A DNA stretch of 7,082 bases from Planctomycetota bacterium (GTDB lineage Bacteria; Planctomycetota; Phycisphaerae; WQYP01; JAJZKY01). Positions 1 through 6,054 of the stretch are shown here, piece after piece; the stretch's first letter is position 1, and each line of letters begins with the position of its first letter. A program made the translations under genes and the position numbers. The notes beneath the pieces were generated by a model. The model made no database searches. It was not told the origin of the DNA and saw only the letters and a list, made by a program, of their open reading frames with translations. The stretch is from assembly GCA_021803885.1 (NCBI GenBank), contig JAJZKY010000228.1:1-7082 (forward strand), written 5' to 3'.

Positions 1-2
1 AC

Positions 3-458
3 CACGGCGGAATGCAGGTTTGTCTGGGCGGTTTTGAAGATGCCGGGAAAACCCAGCCGGTGGGCGTTTGGGTATTCCTCCGCGGCGATTTGCAAGGCGG
101 CGCTTCCTTGCGGCTTACCGGCAACCGGCTGCTGGACTTCAGGGCGATGAAGATCGAAGGCCCCGACGAATACAATGGCGGCGTGTTGGTCAAAAATCCG
201 AAGCCGCGCTACATCGTGATACTGAATCACAAGCAAGTTCCGCTTACCGCCTACGGCAAATGGTTACTGAAGCACCCGCCGAAAAAATTGCCGAAGAAAA
301 GCTACACGCTCAAGCCCAGCGTGGTCTACCAATACGCGGTGCCGATTAACTTGAGCTGCCAGTACGATATGAGTCAAGGCGGTATATACCACGTGCGTGT
401 TGAATTGGCGCACCCGAAAATTTGGTCCAATTGGATTAATATTAAGGTGCCGCAGTGA
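3..458 (+). CDS. C-terminal part of a probable exported beta-rich protein (5' truncated)
   Basis: The frame is open to the left window edge (first complete codon at position 3). The first ATG, at 12, has a GGCGGA directly against it with no spacer, so it is unlikely to be the true start; the gene most likely begins outside the window. The visible 151 residues have no membrane segment and read as alternating beta strands. Near the middle is a 'VPLTAYGKW' turn, followed by a Lys/Pro-rich linker ('KHPPKKLPKK') and a final strand set 'NLSCQYDMSQGGIYHVRVEL...SNWINIKV'. That last pattern (Leu-Ser-x-x-Tyr-Asp-Met-Ser-x-x-Gly-x-Tyr-x-Val) resembles Ig-like or accessory domains of secreted proteins of Planctomycetota, but I cannot name a family. 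No catalytic motif is visible. It ends in TGA and overlaps, as TGATG, a 29-codon ORF. I am confident that it is coding; function unknown. Confidence 0.75.
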   Translation, partial: HGGMQVCLGGFEDAGKTQPVGVWVFLRGDLQGGASLRLTGNRLLDFRAMKIEGPDEYNGGVLVKNPKPRYIVILNHKQVPLTAYGKWLLKHPPKKLPKKSYTLKPSVVYQYAVPINLSCQYDMSQGGIYHVRVELAHPKIWSNWINIKVPQ

Positions 459-547
459 TGGGCAACTTCCCCACGCCTCAAAAAACGCAGGCCTCAAAGG
501 CCCATAGTTCCTCAAGCACCGGGACTATCTCCCCTGTTCAGGCTTAA
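458..547 (+). CDS. possible 29-aa small ORF, stop/start coupled to the preceding gene
   Basis: An ATG at 458 overlaps the TGA of the upstream gene (TGATG). AGGTG lies 8 nt upstream of it, inside the end of that gene, the same SD form and spacing as the regulator gene at 6118. The 29-residue product is Ser/Thr/Pro/Gln-rich, without hydrophobic segment or Cys, and matches nothing I recognise. The TAA at 545 is followed in the same frame by about 60 more sense codons, so this could also be the start of a gene broken by a stop codon. A chance ORF is equally possible. Confidence 0.25.
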   Translation: MGNFPTPQKTQASKAHSSSSTGTISPVQA

Positions 548-586
548 CCAGTAAAGATCGGCCATCCCATCTGGGAAGCACAAGTC

Positions 587-736
587 ATGTGGCGCGATGG
601 GCACATCGGTATGCCACTTTCGCTGCAGTTCAGTTTCTATTACGCGCGGCTTTTTCCGTCCGCCGTGGTTCACCCGTCGGGCAAGCCACGCGCAAAGATT
701 TCTCGCGTAGGCGGTACTTTGTATGGTACGCGGTAG
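587..736 (+). CDS. possible 49-aa small ORF or remnant of a broken gene
   Basis: This frame is the same as that of the 29-codon ORF ending at 547 and is open from 548 to the TAG at 734. The best start is ATG 587, with a weak SD-like GGGAAG 8 nt upstream. The sense stretch 554-733 reads like ordinary protein ('KIGHPIWEAQVMWRDGHIG', then Phe/Tyr- and Pro-rich residues, then a basic end) and about 60% of its third positions are G or C. A hairpin (735-752) sits exactly at the stop. I recognise no family. Alternatives are a decayed gene that once continued from 458, or non-coding DNA; a competing +1 frame at 589-789 is also open, which lowers confidence. Confidence 0.25.
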   Translation: MWRDGHIGMPLSLQFSFYYARLFPSAVVHPSGKPRAKISRVGGTLYGTR

Positions 737-752
737 TTCGGCCGTCCGAACT
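735..752. terminator. 7-bp hairpin, possible (T-poor) terminator
   Basis: AGTTCGG (735-741) and CCGAACT (746-752) are perfect reverse complements around a 4-nt loop CCGT. On the plus strand the stem begins inside the TAG that ends the possible 49-aa ORF. On neither strand is it followed by a run of T (plus: TTAATTGGG; minus: ACCGCG), so an intrinsic terminator is uncertain. It may stabilise 3' ends of the converging transcripts. Confidence 0.3.
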
Positions 753-829
753 TAATTGGGCGGCTTTAGCGGGCGGAATGCAAGCTTAGCTTAACTGTTC
801 GCAGAATTTGATCGGCTGGGAAGAGCCTG

Positions 830-1384
830 TCAGTGTCCGTACTGGCCATCGCCATTTCCGTTGTTTTGATACCGGCCATTCCCCTGCTGCTGATAATTAT
901 TGGGATATTGCTGCTGCTGTTGACGCTGCGGGCGGCCGCGATACCGCCATCCGGCCGGAGGAGGTGGCAATTCGCGTCGACGGGGCGCACGCCCGCGCCA
1001 TTGCGGGGCACCCTGTGGCGGGCGACCCGGAAGGTAGTGCCAATGATTCTGAGGACCGTGATAGTAGTACGATCTCTCATTTCGATCATAATAAAATTGT
1101 ATCTGCGACGGGGCCGGCCCCGGGGGTGGCAGATACCCAACCGACCCGCCGTAGATTACCGCACCCGGCGGCGGTTGGCCGGGGAAGTATTGCCAACCCT
1201 GATTGGGGTAATAGCAGTAATATGAGCGGTAGGCCGGAGCGTAATAATACTCATAGGCACCGGGAGACGGCGTAGTAAGCCCGACCCAGATGGAGGACCA
1301 CTCACCTTGACTGCATCCACCAAGCGAGGCGGCCAAGCTGATAAGCAAAATACCCAGCGTCCAGACCTGACATTTAGAAGCCAT
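830..1384 (-). CDS. Tyr/Pro/Gln-rich putative lipoprotein with an internal duplication
   Basis: The 184-residue product starts with a type II signal peptide: a short polar N-terminus with Lys4, a hydrophobic core (about residues 7-20) and a lipobox LGGC ending at Cys24. It is therefore probably a lipid-anchored envelope protein. The start at 1384 is well supported by AAGGAG 7 nt upstream (1392-1397). The mature part is low in complexity. Residues 51-75 and 102-126 align without gaps and share 13 of 25 positions, with the pattern RSYY...P...W.Y.PG.PP.GA. After them come a basic Arg/Pro linker (about 129-154), a Gln tract (155-159) and a Gln/Asn/Gly tail to residue 184. No catalytic motif is visible. 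Such Tyr/Pro/Gly/Gln composition is common in disordered, surface-exposed or matrix-like proteins, which is as far as I would go. Low-complexity antisense ORFs over this region are shadows. Confidence 0.75.
   Translation of the reverse strand: MASKCQVWTLGILLISLAASLGGCSQGEWSSIWVGLTTPSPGAYEYYYAPAYRSYYCYYPNQGWQYFPGQPPPGAVIYGGSVGYLPPPGPAPSQIQFYYDRNERSYYYHGPQNHWHYLPGRPPQGAPQWRGRAPRRRELPPPPAGWRYRGRPQRQQQQQYPNNYQQQGNGRYQNNGNGDGQYGH
884..922 (-). repeat. CAG/CAA trinucleotide tracts encoding Gln runs
   Basis: Two short tracts, CTGCTGCTG (884-892) and TTGCTGCTGCTGTTG (908-922) as read on the plus strand, encode on the minus strand three and five consecutive Gln codons of the lipoprotein tail. They are short but are a possible site of slipped-strand length variation. 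The intervening bases encode Tyr-Pro-Asn-Asn-Tyr. Confidence 0.5.
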
Positions 1385-1474
1385 CGTTCCACTCCTTTAC
1401 AATCGGGTGCCTGAAACGGCAAAGCGAATGACACGCGCTCCACCCGAACGTTAGACATTAATAGTGTACCGGAA

Positions 1475-1503
1475 TTTATTCTAAGCCGTAGCACTATTCT
1501 CAA
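1475..1503 (-). promoter_or_regulatory. possible promoter of the lipoprotein gene
   Basis: On the minus strand TTGAGA (plus 1498-1503; 5 of 6 to TTGACA) is followed after 17 bp by AATAAA (plus 1475-1480; 4 of 6 to TATAAT). That would give a leader of about 80 nt before the ATG at 1384. The element lies in the 171-bp gap behind the aminotransferase gene, so the lipoprotein may be transcribed separately. A 7-bp inverted repeat AATAGTG (1460-1466) / CACTATT (1492-1498) brackets it. Evidence is consensus matching by eye only. Confidence 0.3.
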
Positions 1504-1555
1504 AGGCGAACAACCGATTGACGGCACCGACCGGCGGCTATTGAGTTCAGACGTT

Positions 1556-2704
1556 TTAACTTGGCAACACATCAATAAGCCGGTCAATATCGGCAAAGTT
1601 GTTATAAAAATGCGGTGAAGCCCGAAGTCGCCCCACCCGTTCGGCGATGATGATTCGCTGGCGTTCCAATTCATGCACAATAGAAGCATGCGCCTGCGGC
1701 CCATGCGGCGATTCAAACGCGACTATACCACTGGTTTCCCCCTGTTGTGCGCTGGATATGACGCGATATTTTTTTTCCGCCAGCCGCTGGCGCAAATACC
1801 CGGTAAGCGTCGAGACACGTTGGTGCACCAGCGGCAACGATATCCTCTGAAGAAGACGAATAGACGCCCCCAAAGCCAACACACCGGGCACATTATGCGA
1901 ACCGCACTCAAAGCGGCGGGCATCTGGTTTGAGCGTAAAATCTCGCTTGCCAAAATCATTGGCATTGATGACATTCATCCAGCCCATTTCCGGCCGCAAC
2001 AGAGACGTAAGCTCTTCACGGCAATAAAAAATCGCCGCCCCCTCGGGTGCCAGCAACCACTTGTGGCCGTCGGCGGAAAGGAAATCGATATTCATTTCAA
2101 CGACATTCACCGGTACAACACCGATCGATTGAATGGCATCCACACAAAAAAGAATACCTCGATCCCGGCAATGGCGACCAATCTGCGCCAAGTCATGCCT
2201 GAAACCACTGGCAAATTCCACATGCGAAAGCGCCACCATGCGTGTACGTGGCGTTAGGGCATCGAGCACCTGCTGAGCAGTAAAGCGTCCCTGCGATTCA
2301 TTAAGTTCAACATGTTTAACGCCAAAACGCTGTGCCACATCCATCCAAGGATAGACCATGCTGGGATAACCGACGGATGTGCTGACTATTTCATCACCTT
2401 TTTGCCATTCAAGCCCCGCCGCCACAAATGCGATACCTTCACTGGTGTTTTTGGCAAAGGCTATTTCAGATTTTTTAGCTCCAATCAGTGCGGCCGCCGA
2501 TTCTCTGACCTCTTCAATCTTTGTGTACCATTTCCCGGTCAAGTAGGCATCGTGCATGGCCTGGTCGGCAAATTCGACCACGGCCTGATGCGCGGATCGG
2601 CTGATGGGCGCAACGGCGGCGTGATTCAGAAATGTCCACGAGCGCGTGATGGGAAATTCATCAGCGGGGTTGAAGTCATCGGGTAAACGGGCAATAGCCT
2701 CCAT
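1556..2704 (-). CDS. PLP-dependent class V aminotransferase-like enzyme
   Basis: The 382-residue product is of normal length for fold-type I, class V aminotransferase-like PLP enzymes (the NifS/SufS, isopenicillin-N epimerase and kynureninase group). From the ATG at 2704: an N-terminal 'SWTFLNHAAVAPIS' binding loop (about 22-35); 'NTSEGIAFVAAGL' (about 86-98), which in this fold holds the PLP phosphate; 'SHVEFASGFRHDL' (about 160-172); 'VDAIQSIG' with Asp189 and Gln192, which pair with the pyridine ring; and 'SADGHKWLLAPEGAAI' with Lys215, the Schiff-base lysine preceded by His214. The C-terminal domain ends 'GRLRASPHFYNNFADIDRL', whose Arg361 is the usual substrate-carboxylate contact. No Cys is present in that domain where cysteine desulfurases carry the catalytic one, so I do not call it a desulfurase; substrate unknown. 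I chose ATG 2704 because AGGTGG lies 8 nt upstream; an in-frame GTG at 2716 is the alternative. It diverges from the MarR/exporter operon. Confidence 0.9.
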   Translation of the reverse strand: MEAIARLPDDFNPADEFPITRSWTFLNHAAVAPISRSAHQAVVEFADQAMHDAYLTGKWYTKIEEVRESAAALIGAKKSEIAFAKNTSEGIAFVAAGLEWQKGDEIVSTSVGYPSMVYPWMDVAQRFGVKHVELNESQGRFTAQQVLDALTPRTRMVALSHVEFASGFRHDLAQIGRHCRDRGILFCVDAIQSIGVVPVNVVEMNIDFLSADGHKWLLAPEGAAIFYCREELTSLLRPEMGWMNVINANDFGKRDFTLKPDARRFECGSHNVPGVLALGASIRLLQRISLPLVHQRVSTLTGYLRQRLAEKKYRVISSAQQGETSGIVAFESPHGPQAHASIVHELERQRIIIAERVGRLRASPHFYNNFADIDRLIDVLPS

Positions 2705-2718
2705 AGAACTCACCACCT

Positions 2719-2847
2719 TTTCCTGCTGGTCATACCGGTTTCGATTCTCGCCTTTTTGCCGGTAAAATCAAGTGGCAACCGGGGGTTGAGGTGTGTTTAT
2801 TGGGCGATACGAAGAGAATACGGGACGCAATAGACAAATTTACTTAG
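2719..2847. promoter_or_regulatory. divergent intergenic promoter/operator region between aminotransferase and MarR genes
   Basis: About 150 bp separates the two divergent starts and should contain both promoters and, as is usual for MarR regulators, the regulator's own operator. Visible elements are an inverted repeat TACCGG (2733-2738) / CCGGTA (2759-2764) with a 20-bp spacer, and a second, TTGCC (2756-2760) / GGCAA (2774-2778), with a 13-bp spacer. On the plus strand TTGAGG (2786-2791) is a possible -35, but its -10 is poor. None of these is strong alone. The region's role is inferred mainly from gene layout. Confidence 0.4.
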
Positions 2848-2865
2848 GTGCCTTACTATTACGAC

Positions 2866-3468
2866 ATGGTTTCGCCACTGATATTCATGCGAGAGCTCCC
2901 GTCGGATGACGCCCTGCGGCGATTGTTGCCGCAGTACAAGGGCGACCAATTGGAAGCCATTGAATGCTATCTGCTGCTGCTTCGATCTGTCAACGACATG
3001 TTGCAGCCAGTCGAAGCCCTGCTGGCGAGAAGAAAACTCTCACGCGGGCGGCTTTCGGTCCTGCTGCGTCTGCTTCGCGAACACCCCAGGCATGTTGCCG
3101 TTTCGACGTTGGCGCATGACTGCGGCGTACGACAGGCGACCATGACGGGTTTGCTGGAGGGTTTGGTGCAGACCAAACTGGTGCGGCGAAAAATCTGCCG
3201 TAAAGATAAGCGTGTATCGCATGTAAACATCACCCCCAAGGGGATGCGCCTGATGGAGGCTTTGCTGCCGGCCTATTTCGCCCAGGTGGAAAACTTATCT
3301 CAGCTTCTGGGTCAACGGGATAGGAATGCCTTAATAAAGCTTTTGCGCCAATTTATCGATTCGGTCGCGGAAGCCAGTCGTGAACCGTCACATGGCGGCC
3401 GAAGTACCGCAGGCAAACGTAACCCGTCGGCATCGCATGGTCAGGTTGGCAAGCGGAGCAAAAAATGA
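2866..3468 (+). CDS. MarR-family transcriptional regulator
   Basis: The product is a winged-helix regulator that probably represses the overlapping exporter gene and itself. From ATG 2866 (200 aa): dimerisation helices (about 15-60); a helix-turn-helix in which 'VAVSTLAHDCGVRQATMTGLLEGLVQTKLV' (about 77-106) supplies the support and recognition helices; a basic beta wing 'RRKICRKDKRVSHVNITPKG' (about 107-126) matching the MarR D-x-R-x...T-x-x-G pattern; then C-terminal dimer helices. A Ser/Lys/Arg/Gly-rich, probably disordered tail (about 172-200) makes it longer than the usual 140-160 residues. Cys86 and Cys111 lie in the DNA-binding domain and could make it thiol-responsive, though this is speculative. 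The start is unsure: no good SD is visible. A GTG at 2848 follows directly on an in-frame TAG, and an ATG at 2887 is also possible. The TGA overlaps the exporter's ATG. Confidence 0.88.
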   Translation: MVSPLIFMRELPSDDALRRLLPQYKGDQLEAIECYLLLLRSVNDMLQPVEALLARRKLSRGRLSVLLRLLREHPRHVAVSTLAHDCGVRQATMTGLLEGLVQTKLVRRKICRKDKRVSHVNITPKGMRLMEALLPAYFAQVENLSQLLGQRDRNALIKLLRQFIDSVAEASREPSHGGRSTAGKRNPSASHGQVGKRSKK

Positions 3469-5042
3469 GCGCTGCAGCAAGCGCCCCATCGATCCGCCCG
3501 TGGACGCCATCGTCCAATCCATGGCTCATCGCCATTGCGGTAATGCTTGGTACATTCATGGAGGTGCTTGATACCTCAATCACGAATGTGGCAATTCCTC
3601 ATATTGCCGGCTCGATGGCCATTACGCCCGATGACGCCACATGGGTACTCACCAGTTATTTGATATCCAATGCGGTGGTGCTGACGGCCACAGGATGGTT
3701 CAGCCGCACGTTTGGCCGCAAGCGCTTCCTGTTGAGCTGTATTGTTGTATTTGCATTGGGATCGCTTTTTTGCGGGCTGGCACCCAACTTTCCCATATTA
3801 ATTATTTCACTTCTCATTCAGGGCGCTGGTGGAGGTGCGCTCCAGCCAAGTGCACAGGCCATACTGCTGGAAAGTTTTCCGCCGGAAAAGCGCGGTCAGG
3901 CGATGGCCATGTATACATTTGGTGTTATTTTTGCGCCGGTAATCGGGCCGACCCTGGGTGGCTGGCTTACCGATTCCTATTCGTGGCGATGGGTTTTTTA
4001 TATCAACATTCCTGTTGCGATCTGCGCGTTCCTGATGATCGAGGTATTTGTCGAAGATCCTCCCTATCTGAGAAGCGGCAAAAAAGGGCGGCTTGACGGT
4101 ATCGGCTTTATTTTGCTGGCCAGTTGGATCGCCGGGCTGCAGATTATGCTCGATAAAGGCCAGGAAGTTGATTGGTTCGGTGCCGTGTGGATGCGGTGGC
4201 TGGCGGTTTTCACCATTATTACTTTTCTGGCTTTTGTAGCGTGGGAATTGACCGATGAAAACCCACTTGTCGATTTAAAAGTGCTGGGTAACCGCAATTT
4301 TTTCTGCGGGACGGCGATGATTACCGTGGTTGGTGCAGTACTCTACGGCACAACCGCCCTATTGCCGCTGTTTCTGCAAACGGTGATGGACTACCCCGCC
4401 CTGCAAAGCGGTTTGGCAATTAGTCCGCGCGGTTTGGGATCGATTATCGGAATTTTAATCGCCGGGCGGCTCATCAATGTCATTGACAATCGTTTCATGA
4501 TGGTGACCGCAGTATTGGCGCTTGCCCTTTCAAGTTATTATCTGGGGGGTATCGATTTGCAGATTGGGCAGTTCACCGTCACGCTGCCGATCATCATCAA
4601 TGGTTTTGCCACCAGCTTGCTGTTTATTCCTCTTACCACCAATGCCGTGGGCACACTTCGCAGCGACCAAATTGGTAATGCGACAAGCATTTACAATCTG
4701 ATGCGAAACATTGGTGGTGCCGTCGGCATATCGGTCACCACCACACTGCTGGTAAGAGTCAGTCAGCAATGGCAGACCACTCTCGTCAATCGGGTTACGC
4801 CTACCAACTCGGCATTTCGGTCTCGGCTTGGCACGATACAAAGGGCACTTGGTGCCCATGGGCCGGCCCCTACCATTCATCAACAGGCCCTTGGCATGAT
4901 TTATGGTACGGTGCAGCGCCAGGCGTCCGTTCTGTCATATGTGGATGTATTCAGATTTCTCTGCGTCCTGTGCCTGCTCTGCATGCCATTGGTGCTTCTC
5001 ATACAACCCGTGAAACGGGCTGCCAAGGTGGCGGTACATTGA
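3465..5042 (+). CDS. MFS multidrug exporter, DHA2 (EmrB/QacA) family, 14 TM
   Basis: The 525-residue inner-membrane protein has the length and hydrophobic profile of DHA2 proton-driven drug exporters (14 predicted helices). Diagnostic motifs are present: D1 'LDTSITNVA' at 35-43 in TM1; motif A 'GWFSRTFGRKR' at 77-87 in the loop between TM2 and TM3; and motif C in TM5, 'GVIFAPVIGPTLGGWL' at 153-168, followed by 'SWRWVFYINIP' at 173-183. A polar, cytoplasmic N-terminal 18 residues and a longer hydrophilic loop before the last helix (about 432-490) are typical of EmrB relatives. The start is fixed by GGAG 6 nt upstream and by the ATGA overlap with the MarR gene, which suggests translational coupling and repression by MarR until an inducer arrives. 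No EmrA/HlyD membrane-fusion partner or outer-membrane channel is next to it. The substrate cannot be told from sequence. Confidence 0.93.
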   Translation: MSAAASAPSIRPWTPSSNPWLIAIAVMLGTFMEVLDTSITNVAIPHIAGSMAITPDDATWVLTSYLISNAVVLTATGWFSRTFGRKRFLLSCIVVFALGSLFCGLAPNFPILIISLLIQGAGGGALQPSAQAILLESFPPEKRGQAMAMYTFGVIFAPVIGPTLGGWLTDSYSWRWVFYINIPVAICAFLMIEVFVEDPPYLRSGKKGRLDGIGFILLASWIAGLQIMLDKGQEVDWFGAVWMRWLAVFTIITFLAFVAWELTDENPLVDLKVLGNRNFFCGTAMITVVGAVLYGTTALLPLFLQTVMDYPALQSGLAISPRGLGSIIGILIAGRLINVIDNRFMMVTAVLALALSSYYLGGIDLQIGQFTVTLPIIINGFATSLLFIPLTTNAVGTLRSDQIGNATSIYNLMRNIGGAVGISVTTTLLVRVSQQWQTTLVNRVTPTNSAFRSRLGTIQRALGAHGPAPTIHQQALGMIYGTVQRQASVLSYVDVFRFLCVLCLLCMPLVLLIQPVKRAAKVAVH

Positions 5043-5055
5043 CCTTCCAGAGCAG

Positions 5056-5140
5056 ATGGCCGTGATACGACTTTTGTCCGGCTGGCCATGTACCGATGGC
5101 TTTCTGCAGATGCCGGGATACTTATCAGGCCTTCGGCCTG
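5056..5140. terminator. hairpins between converging genes, possible transcription end region
   Basis: Two inverted repeats lie between the exporter stop (5042) and the HAD gene. ATGGCC (5056-5061) / GGCCAT (5084-5089) has a 22-nt loop. CAGGCC (5126-5131) / GGCCTG (5135-5140) has a 3-nt loop and covers the HAD gene's TGA. The second is the tighter stem, but neither is followed by a T run on either strand, so neither is a textbook intrinsic terminator. The convergent layout is the main argument. Confidence 0.25.
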
Positions 5141-5847
5141 GAGGTACAACCTAACCATCCACCCAACTGCGCATGATCCAGATGGGTTAAATCAGCGACG
5201 GCCCATGTGGCCCACCGCCGCACCGATTCAATGGGGCTTGTTGTCGCCACGCCAAGCACTCGGAACCCCGCCGCGTTGGCCGCCGATGCTCCACCTTGGG
5301 TATCCTCAATAACGACCACGTGCTGGGTATCCAACTGCGGCCGCAGGTCTTGAAGCAATGCAAAAGCCTTCTTATAACCCTCCGGATGCGGTTTGCCATG
5401 GCGAACATCATCGGCGGATACAATAACTTTAAAATGTTGTGCAATGCCCAATGATTGGATCAAAGGCTTTATTTCAGCCCGTCCGGCACCGCTGCAAATG
5501 CCACAGATGGCATCGATGGAAGCCAGAAAAGCCAGCAATGAGCGGATGCCGGGAAGCGGCTCGGCCACAGAACCGAGTTGAGATTCAAGAAATTGGCTTT
5601 TTCGCAGGCAAAGCCGGCGAATTATCTCCGCTGTTGGCTCAATTCCCGCATCTACCAGCATGTGGGTAAATCCATCCACCGACCCGTAAACAATGTACCG
5701 ACGGACATACGTATCCGGTGGTATCTGCACGCGTCGCCCCAGTTCTTTTTCGGCAGCCGCCAACGCATGGTTATATCCCTGCAAATGCAGGTCTTCGGTG
5801 CTGGCAATCACCCCATCAAAATCAAAGATGACGGCTCCAGATGGCAT
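5125..5847 (-). CDS. HAD-superfamily hydrolase (phosphatase/phosphomutase type, subfamily IA)
   Basis: The 240-residue soluble product has all four HAD motifs. From ATG 5847 these are motif I 'DFDGV' (Asp9 nucleophile, Asp11 acid/base), motif II Ser119 in 'CSGAGR', motif III Lys152 in 'HGKPHPEGY', and motif IV 'IEDTQGG' (Glu181-Asp182, Mg2+ ligands). The helical insert between motif I and motif II (about 17-85) is a C1 cap, as in phosphoglycolate phosphatase and beta-phosphoglucomutase; 'GKPHPEGY' and 'EDTQGGASAANAAGF' fit that group. The exact substrate (phosphoglycolate, a hexose phosphate or another small phosphoester) cannot be decided. ATG 5847 is preferred because GAGAGG lies 10 nt upstream (plus 5858-5863). 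A TTG at 5865 would place that SD inside the coding region. The gene stands alone, converging on the exporter and diverging from the metal-transport operon. Confidence 0.9.
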   Translation of the reverse strand: MPSGAVIFDFDGVIASTEDLHLQGYNHALAAAEKELGRRVQIPPDTYVRRYIVYGSVDGFTHMLVDAGIEPTAEIIRRLCLRKSQFLESQLGSVAEPLPGIRSLLAFLASIDAICGICSGAGRAEIKPLIQSLGIAQHFKVIVSADDVRHGKPHPEGYKKAFALLQDLRPQLDTQHVVVIEDTQGGASAANAAGFRVLGVATTSPIESVRRWATWAVADLTHLDHAQLGGWLGCTSRPKA

Positions 5848-6025
5848 ACGTGTTAAACCTCTCAATCAATAAATTCAAACTTTTCAGCCACTCTCGACGT
5901 ACACCATCTGAGCAATGGAAGTGCGTTGAAGGATACCATAAATTGGCGAAAGTCATCGGTATTACGCCGTATAACTTTGTTTTAAGTTGCCGGATAAATG
6001 CACCGATAATGAGCGGCGTGGATGG

Positions 6026-6054
6026 TTGATCGCTTACGCTTGACGTTATACAAT
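6026..6054 (+). promoter_or_regulatory. sigma70-like promoter of the RHH/permease operon
   Basis: TTGATC (6026-6031; 4 of 6 to TTGACA) and TACAAT (6049-6054; 5 of 6 to TATAAT) are separated by exactly 17 bp. Transcription would start near 6061, leaving a leader of about 57 nt before the ATG at 6118. The -10 lies wholly within the 19-bp palindrome, so protein bound there would block RNA polymerase. A nearby TTGACG (6040-6045) has no -10 at suitable distance. Confidence 0.5.

Larger units (their letters stand above)
459..829. other. 370-bp stretch without a confident gene
   Basis: This stretch separates the plus-strand gene ending at 458 from the minus-strand lipoprotein gene ending at 830, so it must contain the 3' ends of two converging transcripts. 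I find the two weak small ORFs listed separately and one 7-bp hairpin (735-752). There is no tRNA or other recognisable structured RNA, and no repeat related to the rest of the window. A smaller inverted repeat GGCT/AGCC at 814-827 just past the lipoprotein stop is too short to call a terminator. Confidence 0.5.

Noticed and set aside
833..1275. Long open frames on the plus strand over the lipoprotein gene (833-1225 and 808-1275)
   Set aside because: They mirror the low-complexity minus-strand gene, have no SD, and produce composition-driven Leu/Ile or mixed sequence without motifs. The minus-strand frame has a strong SD and a lipobox.
1156..1716. 186-codon minus-strand frame across the aminotransferase/lipoprotein junction
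   Set aside because: It overlaps both well-supported genes in another frame and has no recognisable domain.
1673..2257. 194-codon plus-strand frame antisense to the aminotransferase gene
   Set aside because: It lies entirely opposite a gene with all PLP-enzyme motifs, with no SD or domain of its own.
4530..4883. 117-codon minus-strand frame inside the exporter gene
   Set aside because: Antisense shadow of a gene whose transmembrane pattern and motifs are intact throughout.
3465..5042. Assigning a gene symbol such as emrB to the exporter
   Set aside because: DHA2 family membership is clear, but there is no EmrA partner and no evidence for substrate or orthology.
5841..6029. 62-codon plus-strand ORF in the HAD/RHH intergenic region
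   Set aside because: It starts inside the HAD gene, has no SD, and its product has no recognisable features; it also runs across the expected promoter zone.
6040..6045. TTGACG as a -35 element
   Set aside because: No acceptable -10 lies 16-18 bp downstream; the TTGATC/TACAAT pair with a 17-bp spacer fits better.
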